The position numbers were made by a program, and so were the translations under genes. Source: Micromonospora sp. HM5-17 (GTDB taxonomy: Bacteria > Actinomycetota > Actinomycetes > Mycobacteriales > Micromonosporaceae). From it: a stretch of 64,000 nucleotides of DNA. The notes below the pieces were generated by a model. The model saw nothing but the letters and a program-made list of their open reading frames with translations, had not been told where the DNA came from and ran no database searches. Below are positions 1 through 9,571 of the stretch, piece by piece. Position 1 is the stretch's first letter. The number at the start of each line of letters is the position of its first letter. The stretch covers positions 1 to 64,000 of the forward strand of contig NZ_RJWA01000005.1 in the NCBI RefSeq assembly GCF_003762835.1, read 5' to 3'.

Positions 1-39
1 AGCCGATCGCCGGCACCGACCCTGGCGCGTTGACGCCGG

Positions 40-1977
40 TTACCGCTGATGCGACGACTCCGCCGGATGCAGGGCGGCGACGATCGCCTCGGCGGTGCGG
101 CGCCCGATGCCGGGCACCTCGGCGATCTCCTCCAGCGTGGCCGCCGAGAGCCGCCGGAGCGATCCGAAGTGGCGCAACAACGCCTTGCGGCGTACCTCGC
201 CGAGTCCGGGGACCTGATCCAGACCGGAGGTGGTCATCCGCTTGGAACGCCGCTGCCGGTGGTACGTGATGGCGAACCGGTGCGCCTCGTCCCGGACGCG
301 TTGTAGCAGGTAGAGCCCTTCGGAGGCGCGGGGCAGGATCACCGGGAACTCATCGCCGGGCAGCCACACCTCCTCCAGCCGCTTCGCCAGCCCGCAGAGC
401 GCGATGTCGTCGATGCCCAGCTCCGCCAGCACGGCCGCCGCGGCGGCGACCTGCGGCTGCCCGCCGTCCACCACCACCAGTTGCGGCGGATAGGCGAACC
501 TGCGGGGCCGGCCGGTGGTCGGGTCGATCCCGGGCCGATCCGGGTCGGAGGCCATCTCCTCGCCGATCTCGCCGGTCTCGCCCCGCGCCTGCAGGTAGCG
601 GGTGAACCGACGACGCAGCACCTCCGAGAGGGCCGACAGGTCGTCGGTGGCGCCGCGGATCGCGAACCGCCGGTACTCGCTCTTGCGGGGCACGCCGTCC
701 TCGAAGACGACCATGCTGGCCACCACGTCCGTCCCCTGGATCTGGGAGACGTCGTAGCACTCGATGCGCAGTGGGGCCGTACGCAGCCCGAGCGCCTCGG
801 TGAGTTCGTCCAGCGCCTCGCTGCGGGTGGTCAGGTCCCCGGCCCGACGCAGCTTGTGCCGGGTCAGTGCCTCGGCGGCGTTGCGGGCGACGGTCTCCAG
901 CAGCGCCTTCTTGTCACCGCGCTGCGGCACCCGGAGGGTGACCCGGCTGCCGCGCCGGCCGGACAACCAGGCCGCCAACGCGTCGACGTCGGCGGGCAGC
1001 GCCGGCACCAGCAGTTCCCGGGGTACGTCGCGTTCGCCCTGCTCCCCGCCGTACACCTGGCTGCAGAAGTGGTGCACCAGGTCGCCGGTGGTCAACTCCT
1101 CGACCTTCTCCACCACCCAGCCGCGCTGACCGCGTACCCGACCGTCGCGGACGTGGAAGACCTGGACGGCGGCCTCGAGCGGGTCCTCCGCGAAGGCGAC
1201 CACGTCGGCGTCGGTGCCGTCGCCGAGGACCACGGTCTGCTTCTCCATGGCGCGGCGCAGCGCCGCGATGTCGTCCCGCAGTCGCGCCGCGCGCTCGAAC
1301 TCGAGCTTCTCGCTGGCCTCCCCCATCTCCCGCTCGAGGCGCCGGATCATGGTGTCGGTGCGGCCGCCCATGAAGTCACAGAACTCGTCGACGATGCGCC
1401 GGTGCTCGTCCGCGGAGATCCGGCCGACGCAGGGTGCCGAGCACTTGCCGATGTCGCCGAGCAGGCAGGGGCGGCCGATCTGTGCCTGGCGCTTGAACAC
1501 ACCGGACGAGCAGGTCCGGGCCGGGAAGACCCGCAGGAGCAGGTCCAGGGTTTCCCGGATCGCCCAGGCGTGCGAGTACGGCCCGAAGTACCGTACGCCC
1601 TTACGCTTGGCTCCCCGCATCACCTGCAACCGGGGAAACTCCTCGTCCAGGGTGACCGCAAGGTACGGGTACGACTTGTCGTCCCGGTAGCGCACGTTGA
1701 AGCGCGGATCGTACTGCTTGATCCAGGTGTACTCCTGCTGGAGCGCCTCGACCTCGGTCCCGACGATGATCCAGTCGACGCGGGCGGCCGTGGTGACCAT
1801 CTGGCGGGTGCGCTCGTGCAGGGACGCGGGGTCGGCGAAGTACGAGTTGAGCCGGCTACGCAGGCTCTTCGCCTTGCCGACGTAGATCACCCGGCCGTCC
1901 GGGTCCCAGAACCGGTAGACGCCGGGCGCGTCCGGGATCGTGCCCGGCGCCGGGCGATAGGTGGCGGGGTCAGGCAC
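40..1977 (-). CDS. uvrC: Excinuclease ABC subunit C
   Basis: UvrC makes both incisions flanking a DNA lesion once UvrB is loaded, in cytoplasmic nucleotide excision repair. The 645-residue protein shows the whole family layout. An N-terminal GIY-YIG nuclease lies at about 15-90 ([10 protein letters not shown] then [10 protein letters not shown]). A UVR motif that contacts UvrB follows at about 205-240 ([14 protein letters not shown]). The RNase H-like nuclease half has [13 protein letters not shown], and a tandem helix-hairpin-helix ends the protein ([24 protein letters not shown]). It begins with GTG and I see no clear Shine-Dalgarno. It lies downstream of uvrA and the Rieske gene on the same strand, and uvrB is 31 kb away. 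The product is certain; the start is less so. Confidence 0.97.
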   Translation of the reverse strand: MPDPATYRPAPGTIPDAPGVYRFWDPDGRVIYVGKAKSLRSRLNSYFADPASLHERTRQMVTTAARVDWIIVGTEVEALQQEYTWIKQYDPRFNVRYRDDKSYPYLAVTLDEEFPRLQVMRGAKRKGVRYFGPYSHAWAIRETLDLLLRVFPARTCSSGVFKRQAQIGRPCLLGDIGKCSAPCVGRISADEHRRIVDEFCDFMGGRTDTMIRRLEREMGEASEKLEFERAARLRDDIAALRRAMEKQTVVLGDGTDADVVAFAEDPLEAAVQVFHVRDGRVRGQRGWVVEKVEELTTGDLVHHFCSQVYGGEQGERDVPRELLVPALPADVDALAAWLSGRRGSRVTLRVPQRGDKKALLETVARNAAEALTRHKLRRAGDLTTRSEALDELTEALGLRTAPLRIECYDVSQIQGTDVVASMVVFEDGVPRKSEYRRFAIRGATDDLSALSEVLRRRFTRYLQARGETGEIGEEMASDPDRPGIDPTTGRPRRFAYPPQLVVVDGGQPQVAAAAAVLAELGIDDIALCGLAKRLEEVWLPGDEFPVILPRASEGLYLLQRVRDEAHRFAITYHRQRRSKRMTTSGLDQVPGLGEVRRKALLRHFGSLRRLSAATLEEIAEVPGIGRRTAEAIVAALHPAESSHQR

Positions 1978-2052
1978 GTCGACAAGCCTAATCGGTGATC
2001 AATCTGGGGTGTCCCGGCGCGACGGCGGAGCCGGTCGCGCCGGGACCCGGGT

Positions 2053-2538
2053 TCAGGCGAGGACGATGTCGTCCCCGGTGACGGTGATGTTCTTGGCGGC
2101 GAGTGCCTTGGTCGCCGGGCCGCCCTTGACCGAGCCGTCCGCGATCGAGAACTTGCTGAAGTGGCAACTGCAGTTGATCGTGCCGCCGTCGACGCTCGTC
2201 ACCGGGCAGTTCTGGTGGGTGCAGATGGAGCTGAAGGCCTTGAACTCGCCCTTGGTCGGCTGGGTCACCACGACCTGCTGGTCCGCGATGATCTTCCCAC
2301 CGCCGACCGGGATTTCGCTGGTCTTCGCCAGCACCGTGCCGCCGCCGGCGGGAGCGCCCGTCGCGCTGTCTCCGCCCGGCGTGCCCGCGGGAGTGCCGCC
2401 GCTCCCCCCGTCCAGGGCATCGTCGTCGCCCGTGCCGCATGCGGCCAGCACCATGGAGGCGCCCACCGCCCCCGCGCCCGCCAGCAGTGCCCGTCGGGTG
2501 TGCGTGCCCGGCCCGGTCACGGTCTGCTCGTCACTCAT
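2053..2538 (-). CDS. Rieske [2Fe-2S] lipoprotein, TAT-exported
   Basis: Small (161 aa) exported Rieske iron-sulfur protein. The N-terminus has a twin-arginine stretch (THTRRALLAG) and a lipobox LAAC with Cys34, so it is probably folded in the cytoplasm, exported by Tat and lipid-anchored. A Gly/Ala/Asp linker follows (about 36-68). The cluster ligands are in CTHQNC (C106, H108) and CSCH (C123, H126); C111 and C125 would form the usual stabilising disulfide. The ATG was chosen because AAAGG lies 6 nt upstream and it begins just before the signal; longer frames run into uvrA. It lies about 100 bp after uvrA. It is probably an electron-transfer component, but its partner is not encoded here and this is not a full QcrA subunit. 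Confidence 0.9.
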   Translation of the reverse strand: MSDEQTVTGPGTHTRRALLAGAGAVGASMVLAACGTGDDDALDGGSGGTPAGTPGGDSATGAPAGGGTVLAKTSEIPVGGGKIIADQQVVVTQPTKGEFKAFSSICTHQNCPVTSVDGGTINCSCHFSKFSIADGSVKGGPATKALAAKNITVTGDDIVLA

Positions 2539-2639
2539 GCCTTGCCTTTCTTGATCAACGTCGACGCCGCGCTCCTGGTCGTCCGCGGCCATGCCCGAAG
2601 ACACGGATATATCCGGCAACCGGTTCAACCGGCTCGTCA

Positions 2640-5573
2640 TCAGGACGTGGTGCCGCGCCCGGCCCGGGCCGCACCGCCGTTGGCCTTCGTGGCGCGGGCG
2701 GCCGCCGCCGTCGAACCCTTCGGCGGACCGCTGAGCCCCAGGATCGGGCGGAGGAACCGGCCGGTGTGGCTCTCCGGAACCTCGGCCAGCTCCTCGGGGG
2801 TACCGATCGCCAGCACCGTACCGCCCCGGTGACCGCCCTCGGGTCCCATGTCGATCAGCCAGTCCGCGGTCTTGATCACATCGAGGTTGTGCTCGATGAC
2901 GATCACGGTGTTGCCCTTGTCGACAAGGCTGTTCAGCACGCCGAGCAGTTTGCGGATGTCCTCGAAGTGCAGCCCGGTGGTCGGCTCGTCGAGGACGTAG
3001 ACGGTCCGCCCGGTCGACCGCTTCTGCAGCTCGGCGGCGAGCTTGACGCGCTGCGCCTCGCCGCCGGAGAGCGTCGGCGCCGGCTGGCCGAGCCGGACGT
3101 AGCCAAGGCCGACGTCGACCAGGGTCTTCAGGTGCCGGTGGATCGCCGGGATCGCCGAGAAGAACTCGGCGGCCTCCTCGATCGGCATCTCCAGGATGTC
3201 GGAGACGGTCCTGCCCTTGTAGTGCACCTCCAGGGTCTCCCGGTTGTACCGGGCACCCTTGCAGACCTCGCACGGGACGTACACGTCCGGCAGGAAGTTC
3301 ATCTCGATCTTGATCGTGCCGTCGCCGCTGCAGGCCTCGCACCGGCCGCCCTTGACGTTGAACGAGAACCGGCCGGGCCCGTACCCCCGCACCTTTGCCT
3401 CGGTGGTCTCCGCGAAGAGCTTGCGGATGTGGTCCCAGACCCCGGTGTACGTCGCCGGGTTCGACCGCGGCGTACGCCCGATCGGTGACTGGTCGACGCC
3501 GACGACCTTGTCGACGTGTTCCAGCCCGGTGATTCGCAGGTGGCGCCCGGGCACCAGGCGCGCCCCGTTGATCTGGTTCGCCAGGACGGCGTACAGGATG
3601 TCGTTGACCAGGGTGGACTTGCCGGAGCCGCTGACCCCGGTGACCGCGATGAACTGCCCGAGCGGGAACGGCACGGTCAGGTTGCGCAGATTGTGCTCGC
3701 GCGCCCCGTGCACCACCAGCTCCCGGCCCGGCGTCTGCGGCCGGCGCTGTCCGGGCGTGGGGATCGACCGGCGCCCGGACAGGTACGCCCCGGTCACGGA
3801 CTCCTCGTTCGTCAGCAGCTCGGGCACCGGGCCGCTGTGCACGATCCGCCCGCCGTGCTCACCCGCGCCCGGGCCGATGTCGACGATCCAGTCCGCGGTC
3901 CGGATGGTGTCCTCGTCGTGCTCGACCACGATCAGCGTGTTGCCCAGGTTCTTCAGGCGGACGAGCGTCTCGATCAGCCGGTGGTTGTCCCGCTGGTGCA
4001 GCCCGATCGACGGCTCGTCGAGGACGTAGAGGACGCCCACCAGGCCGGAGCCGATCTGCGTCGCCAGCCGGATCCGCTGCGCCTCGCCACCGGAGAGGGT
4101 GGCGGCGGGGCGGTCCAGCGACAGGTAGTCGAGCCCGACGTCGACCAGGAACCGGAGCCGGGCGTTGATCTCCTTGAGGACCCGCTCGGCGATCATCTTC
4201 TGCCGGTCGGTCAGGGTCAGACCGCCGAGCATCTCCGCGCACTCGCCGACCGAGAGCGCGCAGACCTCCGCGATGTTGCGCCCGCCGACGGTGACCGCCA
4301 ACACCTCCGGCTTGAGTCGGGCGCCGCGGCAGACCGGGCAGGGCACGTCCCGCATGTAGCCCTCGTACTTCTCCCGGGACCACTCCGACTCGGTGTCGTT
4401 GTGCCGACGCTCGATCCACTGCACCACGCCCTCGAAGCCGGTGTAGTAGGAGCGTTCCCGGCCATACTTGTTGCGGTAGCGCACGTGCACCTGGTCGCTG
4501 GAGCCGTGCAGGATCGTCTTCTGCACCCGGGACGGCAACGCCCGCCAGGGGGTGTCGAGGTCGAAGTGCTCGACCTCGCCCAGCGCCTCCAGCAGCCGCA
4601 GGAAGTACTCCATCGTCTGCCCGCCGGACCACGGCTGGATCGCGCCCTCCCGCAGGGTGCGCTCCGGATCGGGTACGACCAGCTCCGCGTCGACCTCCTT
4701 CTTCATGCCCAGCCCGGTGCACTCGGGGCAGGCGCCGTACGGGGCGTTGAAGGAGAAGACCCGGGGTTCGAGATCCTCGATCGCCAACGGGTGGTCGTTG
4801 GGGCAGGCCAGGTGTTCGGAGTAGCGGCGCTCCCGGTCCGGGTCGTCCTCGGGGAGGTCGACGAAGTCGAGCAGGACCAGCCCGCCGGAGAGCCCGAGCG
4901 CGGACTCGACCGAGTCGGTCAGTCGCTGCTTCGCGCTGGCCTTGACCGTGAGCCGGTCCACCACCACCTCGATGGTGTGCTTCTCCTGCTTCTTCAGCTT
5001 CGGCGGCTCGGTCAGCGGGTAGACCACCCCGTCGACCCGGGCCCGGGCGTACCCCTTGGCCTGCAGCTCGGCGAAGAGGTCGACGTACTCGCCCTTGCGG
5101 CCCCGGACCACCGGGGCGAGCACCATGAACCTGGTGCCCTCCGGCATCGCCAGCACCCGGTCCACGATCTGCTGCGGGCTCTGCCGGCTGATCCGCTCGC
5201 CGCAGACCGGACAGTGCGGCTCACCGATCCGGGCGAAGAGCAGCCGGAGGTAGTCGTAGACCTCGGTGATGGTTCCGACGGTGGAGCGCGGGTTGCGGGA
5301 GGTCGACTTCTGGTCGATCGAGACCGCCGGGCTGAGGCCCTCGATGAAGTCGACGTCCGGCTTGTCCATCTGCCCCAGGAACTGCCGGGCGTACGACGAC
5401 AGCGACTCGACGTACCGCCGCTGACCCTCGGCGAAGATCGTGTCAAAGGCGAGGCTGGACTTCCCCGAGCCGGAGAGGCCGGTGAAGACGATCATGGCGT
5501 CGCGCGGCAGGTCGAGGTTCACATCGCGCAGGTTGTGCTCCCGCGCGCCACGGATGATCAGTCGGTCAGCCAC
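2640..5573 (-). CDS. uvrA: Excinuclease ABC subunit A
   Basis: Damage-recognition ATPase of nucleotide excision repair, working as a dimer that loads UvrB. The 977-residue reading has two ABC modules. The Walker A motifs are GLSGSGKSS and GVSGSGKST, and the signatures are [11 protein letters not shown] and [11 protein letters not shown]. Zinc-finger cysteines are visible (CPVC; CEAC...CEVC in the second half). I start it at a GTG giving [15 protein letters not shown], which matches the family N-terminus, with GGAG 10 nt upstream. The frame stays open upstream, but those residues look non-native. A short Ala/Gly-rich tail ends the protein. I could not see a convincing actinobacterial SOS box upstream. 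Confidence 0.96.
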   Translation of the reverse strand: MADRLIIRGAREHNLRDVNLDLPRDAMIVFTGLSGSGKSSLAFDTIFAEGQRRYVESLSSYARQFLGQMDKPDVDFIEGLSPAVSIDQKSTSRNPRSTVGTITEVYDYLRLLFARIGEPHCPVCGERISRQSPQQIVDRVLAMPEGTRFMVLAPVVRGRKGEYVDLFAELQAKGYARARVDGVVYPLTEPPKLKKQEKHTIEVVVDRLTVKASAKQRLTDSVESALGLSGGLVLLDFVDLPEDDPDRERRYSEHLACPNDHPLAIEDLEPRVFSFNAPYGACPECTGLGMKKEVDAELVVPDPERTLREGAIQPWSGGQTMEYFLRLLEALGEVEHFDLDTPWRALPSRVQKTILHGSSDQVHVRYRNKYGRERSYYTGFEGVVQWIERRHNDTESEWSREKYEGYMRDVPCPVCRGARLKPEVLAVTVGGRNIAEVCALSVGECAEMLGGLTLTDRQKMIAERVLKEINARLRFLVDVGLDYLSLDRPAATLSGGEAQRIRLATQIGSGLVGVLYVLDEPSIGLHQRDNHRLIETLVRLKNLGNTLIVVEHDEDTIRTADWIVDIGPGAGEHGGRIVHSGPVPELLTNEESVTGAYLSGRRSIPTPGQRRPQTPGRELVVHGAREHNLRNLTVPFPLGQFIAVTGVSGSGKSTLVNDILYAVLANQINGARLVPGRHLRITGLEHVDKVVGVDQSPIGRTPRSNPATYTGVWDHIRKLFAETTEAKVRGYGPGRFSFNVKGGRCEACSGDGTIKIEMNFLPDVYVPCEVCKGARYNRETLEVHYKGRTVSDILEMPIEEAAEFFSAIPAIHRHLKTLVDVGLGYVRLGQPAPTLSGGEAQRVKLAAELQKRSTGRTVYVLDEPTTGLHFEDIRKLLGVLNSLVDKGNTVIVIEHNLDVIKTADWLIDMGPEGGHRGGTVLAIGTPEELAEVPESHTGRFLRPILGLSGPPKGSTAAAARATKANGGAARAGRGTTS

Positions 5574-5902
5574 TGTCCGCGCACTCCATACGTTTTGTCC
5601 GGATCTATGGGCGCACAGCAGCGCCGCTCTCGGCGCAGAGACGCGCCTCGGCAACTCTAGCCCCGGCGTATGACAGTCTCGCGCACCCGGTCATTCCCGC
5701 AGCTCACGGCACCCGTACCCGGGCCAGCGAGGCGGCCCGACCGATCAGTCCACCGCCGGACGGCTGCCGCCGCAGGCTCCGGGAGACCGGCCCGGCTCCG
5801 GCGCCGCGCGCAGACCGCCGGCACCCGCGCGTGGACCGCCGGCGCGAGGACGAGCCCGGCCGCCGCGACGAGGCCGGCCGCCCCGACGGTGCCGGACGGC
5901 GC
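5574..5902. other. Intergenic region between uvrA and the MBL hydrolase gene
   Basis: No supported gene. It holds the uvrA 5' region and the 3' flank of the hydrolase gene. On the minus strand, the frame following the hydrolase stop could encode a short Ala/Leu/Val-rich hydrophobic stretch and then an Arg-rich tail. It has no start codon of its own, so I do not call it. Confidence 0.5.
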
Positions 5903-6559
5903 CTACCAGCCGCGGGCCCGCCACTCCGGGAGGGCGGGACGCTCGGCACCCAGCGTGCTGTCCCGGCCATGGCCCGGATAGAACCACGTCTCGTCCGGGA
6001 GCCGGTCGAAGAGCTTGTGCTCGACGTCGTTGATCAGCGAACCGAACCGCTCCGGATCCCGGTCGGTGTTGCCGACCCCACCCGGGAATAGGGAGTCCCC
6101 GGTGAAGAGGTGGGTCCCGTCGGCGTCGTCACGGTAGAGCAGGGCGACCGAGCCGGGGGTGTGCCCGACGAGATGGATCACCTCGAGCTCGCGCTCGCCG
6201 ACGCGGATCCGGTCGCCCTCGGCGAGCGGCTCGCAGGGGATCGGCAGCCCCTCGGCGTCGGCGGCGTGCACCAGCGACCGGGCCCCGGTGGCCGCCACCA
6301 CCTCCTCCAGCGCGACCCAGTGGTCCCGGTGCCGGTGGGTGGTGACCACGGCCGACAGGCCGCCGTCCCCGATCAGCTCCAGCAACCGGGGCGCCTCGTT
6401 GGCCGCGTCGATCAGCACCTGCTCGCCGGTGGTGGGACAGCGCAGCAGGTAGGCGTTGTTGTCCATCGGGCCCACCGAGAGCTTGCTGATGATCAGTCCG
6501 GTCATCTCCCGTACGTCCGCCGGGCCGCCGGGGGTGACATTGCCGGTGTAGGTGCTCAT
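5903..6559 (-). CDS. Metallo-beta-lactamase-fold hydrolase (glyoxalase II-like)
   Basis: A 218-residue cytoplasmic hydrolase of the metallo-beta-lactamase superfamily. The metal-binding motif reads THRHRDHW (HxHxDH), followed by VGHTPGSVALLY, TGDSLFPGGVGNTD and a C-terminal YPGHGRDS. This spacing resembles hydroxyacylglutathione hydrolase and related thioester hydrolases. Actinomycetes lack glutathione, so a mycothiol thioester or another substrate is more likely; that is inference. The ATG at MSTYTGNVTP was chosen because GGAGG lies 8 nt upstream; the longer open frame is antisense noise. It is on the same strand as uvrA, about 330 bp upstream of it. Confidence 0.88.
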   Translation of the reverse strand: MSTYTGNVTPGGPADVREMTGLIISKLSVGPMDNNAYLLRCPTTGEQVLIDAANEAPRLLELIGDGGLSAVVTTHRHRDHWVALEEVVAATGARSLVHAADAEGLPIPCEPLAEGDRIRVGERELEVIHLVGHTPGSVALLYRDDADGTHLFTGDSLFPGGVGNTDRDPERFGSLINDVEHKLFDRLPDETWFYPGHGRDSTLGAERPALPEWRARGW

Positions 6560-6934
6560 GGGTCGTACCTCCGAGTCAGGTCCGGCCGGACGGGCACGGG
6601 GCGGGTCCGGCGAGCGTACCGGTCGCGTCGGCCGCCAACGGATCGATCCGGCGGCTGGCCGACGGACCGATCCGGCGCTGGGCGCGGATCGTACGCCCGA
6701 CTCCGTCCGCGGGGACCTGCGGACGGCGGCCGTGCCGGTCCACCCTCGCGGGCGGGGGACCGGCGCCGTGGGTACCGACGATAGCGGGCCGGCGAAGGCG
6801 ATCGCCCCGACGATCGCCGCCGGCACCCGGAAATGGCTTTCGGCGTGGTCGGGTCGCCGCCTACCGTCAACGCACGGCGCATACCCGGGGACCGCGTCCT
6901 TCCCGTACGGCACGTTCTGACGGCGAGGATTGAC
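6560..6934. other. Divergent intergenic region between the MBL hydrolase and rsgA genes
   Basis: No gene supported. It must hold the two outward promoters. Short repeats of GATCCGGCG-like sequence are visible around 6630-6680, but I could not define an operator or a convincing -10/-35 pair. Confidence 0.45.
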
Positions 6935-8002
6935 ATGACCTTCGATCTCGCGTCCCTCGGATGGGACGCGTCGCTGGCCGCCGCGTACCCCGAACGCGGC
7001 GGTGACCACCAGCCCGGGCGGGTGATCCGTGCCGACCGGGGGGTCAGCACTGTGCTCACCGCCGAGGGCACGGTCCGGGCCAGCCTCGCCGGCGCCCTCC
7101 TGCTGGCGGCAGCCCGGGACGCGGTGAACCTGCCGTGCGCGGGCGACTGGGTGGTGATCCGAACCTGGCCGGACCAGCGGATCACCATCGAGGCGGTGCT
7201 GCCCCGGCGGACGGCGGTAATCCGGCGGACCTCGGACAAGGACGCCAGCGGTCAGGTGCTGGCCGCCAACATCGACGCGGCGATGGTGGTCGAGCCGCTG
7301 CATCCGGCGCCCGACGTGGGACGGATCGAACGGCTGCTCGCCCTGGCCTGGGAGTCGGGGGCGCAGCCGCTGGTGGTCCTCACCAAGTGCGACCTGGTCG
7401 CCGACCCGGCGGCGGTCGCCGCCCAGCTACGCCAGGCCGCGCCCGGGGTCGAGGTGCTACCGGTAAGCGCCCAGCGAGGGCACGGGCTGGCCCGGCTGCG
7501 GTCGTTGCTGGCCGCCGGTCGTACCCTCGCCCTGCTCGGTCCCTCCGGCGCCGGGAAGTCGACCCTGGTCAACGCGCTGGCCGGGGCGACGGTGATGACC
7601 ACCCAGGGGGTACGCGGGGTGGACGGCAAGGGCCGGCACACCACCACCCACCGGGAGTTGATCCTGATTCCGGGCGGCGGGGCGGTGATCGACACCCCCG
7701 GCGTGCGGGCGGTCGGCCTGCTCGACGCCGCCGCGGGACTCGAACAGGCGTTCGCGGACGTGGCGGCGCTGGTGGCGGCGTGCCGGTTCGCCGACTGCGG
7801 GCACCGGGGCGAGCCCGGCTGCGCGGTTCAGGCCGCGCTGGACTCGGGCGAGCTGGGGGCGCGCCGGTGGGAGAACTGGCAGAAACTCCAGCGCGAGGTG
7901 GCGTACGAGACGCGGCGCCGGGATGCCCGGCTCGCGGCCGAGGAGCGGCAGCGGTGGCGGCGACTCCGCCAGCAGCGCGGCAGGCGTACAGCGGGTCGGT
8001 GA
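6935..8002 (+). CDS. rsgA: Ribosome small-subunit-dependent GTPase A
   Basis: Circularly permuted GTPase that helps mature the 30S subunit (YjeQ/RsgA family), 355 aa. An OB-fold-like N-terminus is followed by G-motifs in permuted order: G4 TKCD (about 150), G5-like SAQ, then the P-loop GPSGAGKST (about 203-211) and G3 DTPG. A zinc-binding Cys/His cluster lies near the end (CRFADCGHRGEPGC, from about 283), followed by a basic tail. The ATG at MTFDLASLGWD was taken because GAGG lies 6 nt upstream; the frame is open further 5' but looks non-coding. It is monocistronic and divergent from the MBL gene. The fold order makes RsgA far more likely than an ordinary Era-type GTPase. Confidence 0.93.
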   Translation: MTFDLASLGWDASLAAAYPERGGDHQPGRVIRADRGVSTVLTAEGTVRASLAGALLLAAARDAVNLPCAGDWVVIRTWPDQRITIEAVLPRRTAVIRRTSDKDASGQVLAANIDAAMVVEPLHPAPDVGRIERLLALAWESGAQPLVVLTKCDLVADPAAVAAQLRQAAPGVEVLPVSAQRGHGLARLRSLLAAGRTLALLGPSGAGKSTLVNALAGATVMTTQGVRGVDGKGRHTTTHRELILIPGGGAVIDTPGVRAVGLLDAAAGLEQAFADVAALVAACRFADCGHRGEPGCAVQAALDSGELGARRWENWQKLQREVAYETRRRDARLAAEERQRWRRLRQQRGRRTAGR

Positions 8003-8592
8003 GCCGGCCGGGAGCCCGGCTCGCGGCCCGGCGAGCACCGAGCCGGGTGCGGGAGCCGGCCGGGACCGGATCGCCGGACCGGGCCGGAAAGGTGTTGTCG
8101 CCTCCCCGGTGCGGCTCCTACCGTGGTCAGTACGCCGGTCACCCGGGACCGGGCCGCCCGACGGGATCACCCGATGGCGGCCGACCTCGTCCCGACCGCT
8201 GCGGGCGGCGCGGTCTGGCCCGGTCGCCCGGGCGGATGCCGTCGCCGCGCGGTCCGGGGGTCGTCCCCGGCTCGGGCCTCCCGCCCGGCCGGTGGGGTGC
8301 CGACGGCGTCGGCGGGCCGTCGGTGGAGATGTGCCGCAACCGGCAGTGCGGCGTGGGCGGAAGCACGGCGCCGCAGCCTCCACAGCCGACGGTCACACGC
8401 CGAGCCCGGAGCGCCGCCTCCCCGGCCCCGGCCGGCAGGACCGGTGCCCTTGACACGTCCATAGTGGTACGTACGTCCGGCCCGCGCGGCCCACCCCGCG
8501 CCGGCCGGGTGGTTCCGGGCACGGGAGACCGCGAACCCGCCGGGTGTCGGCACCGGAGACACCGGGTGCGGATCCCGACCCGGACCGATCGA
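8003..8592. other. Intergenic region upstream of the tRNA cluster
   Basis: About 590 bases without a supportable protein gene. Open frames here are Arg/Pro-rich, and those reaching into the tRNAs are typical tRNA-antisense translations. The promoter for the tRNA cluster should lie near its right end, but I could not identify it. Confidence 0.5.
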
Positions 8593-8665
8593 GGACCGTT
8601 GGAGTAGTGGAGAACTCGCCAGGCTCTCAACCTGGAGACCGCCGGTTCGATTCCGGCACGGTCTG
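8593..8665 (+). tRNA. tRNA with anticodon CTC (predicted tRNA-Glu)
   Basis: Cloverleaf of 73 nt. The acceptor is GGACCGT paired with ACGGTCT (first pair G-T). The D stem is GAG/CTC with a 10-nt loop. The anticodon stem CCAGG/CCTGG carries loop CTCTCAA, giving anticodon CTC. The variable region has 5 nt, and the T stem is GCCGG/CCGGC around TTCGATT. The discriminator is G, and CCA is not encoded. The anticodon reads GAG (Glu), and the G discriminator fits Glu. The D arm and acceptor differ from the usual actinobacterial tRNA-Glu as I remember it, so this may be an accessory isoacceptor. Confidence 0.85.
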
Positions 8666-8775
8666 CGCACCGATTACAGTTGTCACCGGACAACGACGCG
8701 GCGGTGGTTCGGTAGGGCGACCTGCCCCCGGACCGCCGGAGCCCCCGGCCTCCTCAGCCGCGCGCGGTCCCGCCC

Positions 8776-8848
8776 GCTCCGGTAGCCCAATGGCAGAGGC
8801 AGCGCGCTCAAACCGCGCCCAGTGTGCGTTCGAATCGCACCCGGAGCA
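8776..8848 (+). tRNA. Class I tRNA with anticodon CAA (reads UUG; isotype uncertain)
   Basis: Complete cloverleaf of 73 nt. Acceptor GCTCCGG/CCGGAGC (7 perfect pairs), D stem GCC/GGC, anticodon stem GCGCG/CGCGC with loop CTCAAAC (anticodon CAA), a 5-nt variable region, T stem GTGCG/CGCAC around TTCGAAT, and discriminator A followed by an encoded CCA. The anticodon is that of tRNA-Leu(UUG), but leucine tRNAs normally carry a long variable arm of more than 10 nt, which is absent. The decoding box is therefore clear while the amino acid it carries is not. A second short CAA tRNA lies at about 51,964. Confidence 0.85.
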
Positions 8849-8900
8849 CCAGGTGCCCGAAGCCGCACCGCGGCCCGGCGAGTCCCGCCCACCGGACCAT

Positions 8901-8972
8901 TCCCGGATCGTCCAACTGGCAGGACGCCTGATTCTGGTTCAGGAAACCGAGGTTCGAATCCTCGTCCGGGAG
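8901..8972 (+). tRNA. tRNA-Gln (anticodon CTG)
   Basis: Cloverleaf of 72 nt. The acceptor TCCCGGA/TCCGGGA has the T1-A72 pair typical of bacterial tRNA-Gln. D stem GTCC/GGAC, anticodon stem CCTGA/TCAGG with loop TTCTGGT (anticodon CTG), a 4-nt variable region, T stem CGAGG/CCTCG around TTCGAAT, discriminator G, and no encoded CCA. The anticodon loop matches ordinary tRNA-Gln, so the isotype is secure. It is the third tRNA of the cluster. Confidence 0.88.
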
Positions 8973-9141
8973 CGATGCTCTCGGCGCCCACCGAGCGGGG
9001 CACCGACCCGAGGGCCACACGTTGCGCACTCACCGCATACCGACCGCGACGGCTGCCGGTCCGCACCCGGCCGAAACCCCGGTCGAGCGGCCCGGTCCGT
9101 ACCGGCCGGATTGCCCGCGCGCCGTCCCGCCCGGCCGGAGC

Positions 9142-9402
9142 TCAGCCCTCCGCCGAACCGCGTCGCCGGGCCGCCCACCAACCGCGGACCCCGAGCACCC
9201 CCACGGCGGTGCCGATGGCCAGGGACGCCACGATCAGCAGCGCGTGCACCCAGAGGAATCCGGTGGGCGTTCCCTGGCCGATCTCCCCGGTCGACCAGGA
9301 CCGCGGGTCCTGCCAGATCGCCACGGCGAAGCGGGGCCAGATCGCCCAGGTCCAGATCCCGACCAGGACCAGGAACGCGGCCCAGCCTCTCGACAGCACC
9401 AT
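9142..9402 (-). CDS. SCO4848-family small membrane protein
   Basis: An 86-residue inner-membrane protein with two hydrophobic helices, at about 8-28 (AAFLVLVGIWTWAIW) and 49-72 (FLWVHALLIVASLAIGTAVG). They are separated by a short charged loop containing QDPRSWS. The opening MVLSRGWAAFLVLVGIW and the RSW...FLWVHA arrangement resemble the actinobacterial SCO4848 family, which has no assigned function. The ATG sits at the start of the conserved block; the open frame upstream is not family-like. It lies after the tRNA cluster on the opposite strand. Confidence 0.85.
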   Translation of the reverse strand: MVLSRGWAAFLVLVGIWTWAIWPRFAVAIWQDPRSWSTGEIGQGTPTGFLWVHALLIVASLAIGTAVGVLGVRGWWAARRRGSAEG

Positions 9403-9571
9403 GGCTGGCCAGTATGCCAGGCCGAGCCGCGGGTCGGCCGGGGCGCGCGCCGGCGCATCCCGTCCGGCGCGCCGGCGCCGCGTGAGCGGGGCGTCGCGCG
9501 GTGGACCCCACGTCGGACCCGGTGGCGCGAGCCGATGATCTCCTGAGCCGGGCCGGTGGCGCACCGCGGTG

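Noticed and set aside
3516-5660. A 714-codon plus-strand frame inside uvrA
   Set aside because: It is antisense to uvrA with no protein-like pattern.
5704-5987. Small minus-strand frames between uvrA and the MBL hydrolase gene
   Set aside because: Arg/Ser-rich composition and no ribosome site; one frame has a hydrophobic stretch but no start codon.
8139-9066. Open frames antisense to the tRNA cluster, with peptides of the RAGIEPAVSRL and GRGFEPRF kind
   Set aside because: These are the well-known spurious translations of tRNA genes on the opposite strand.
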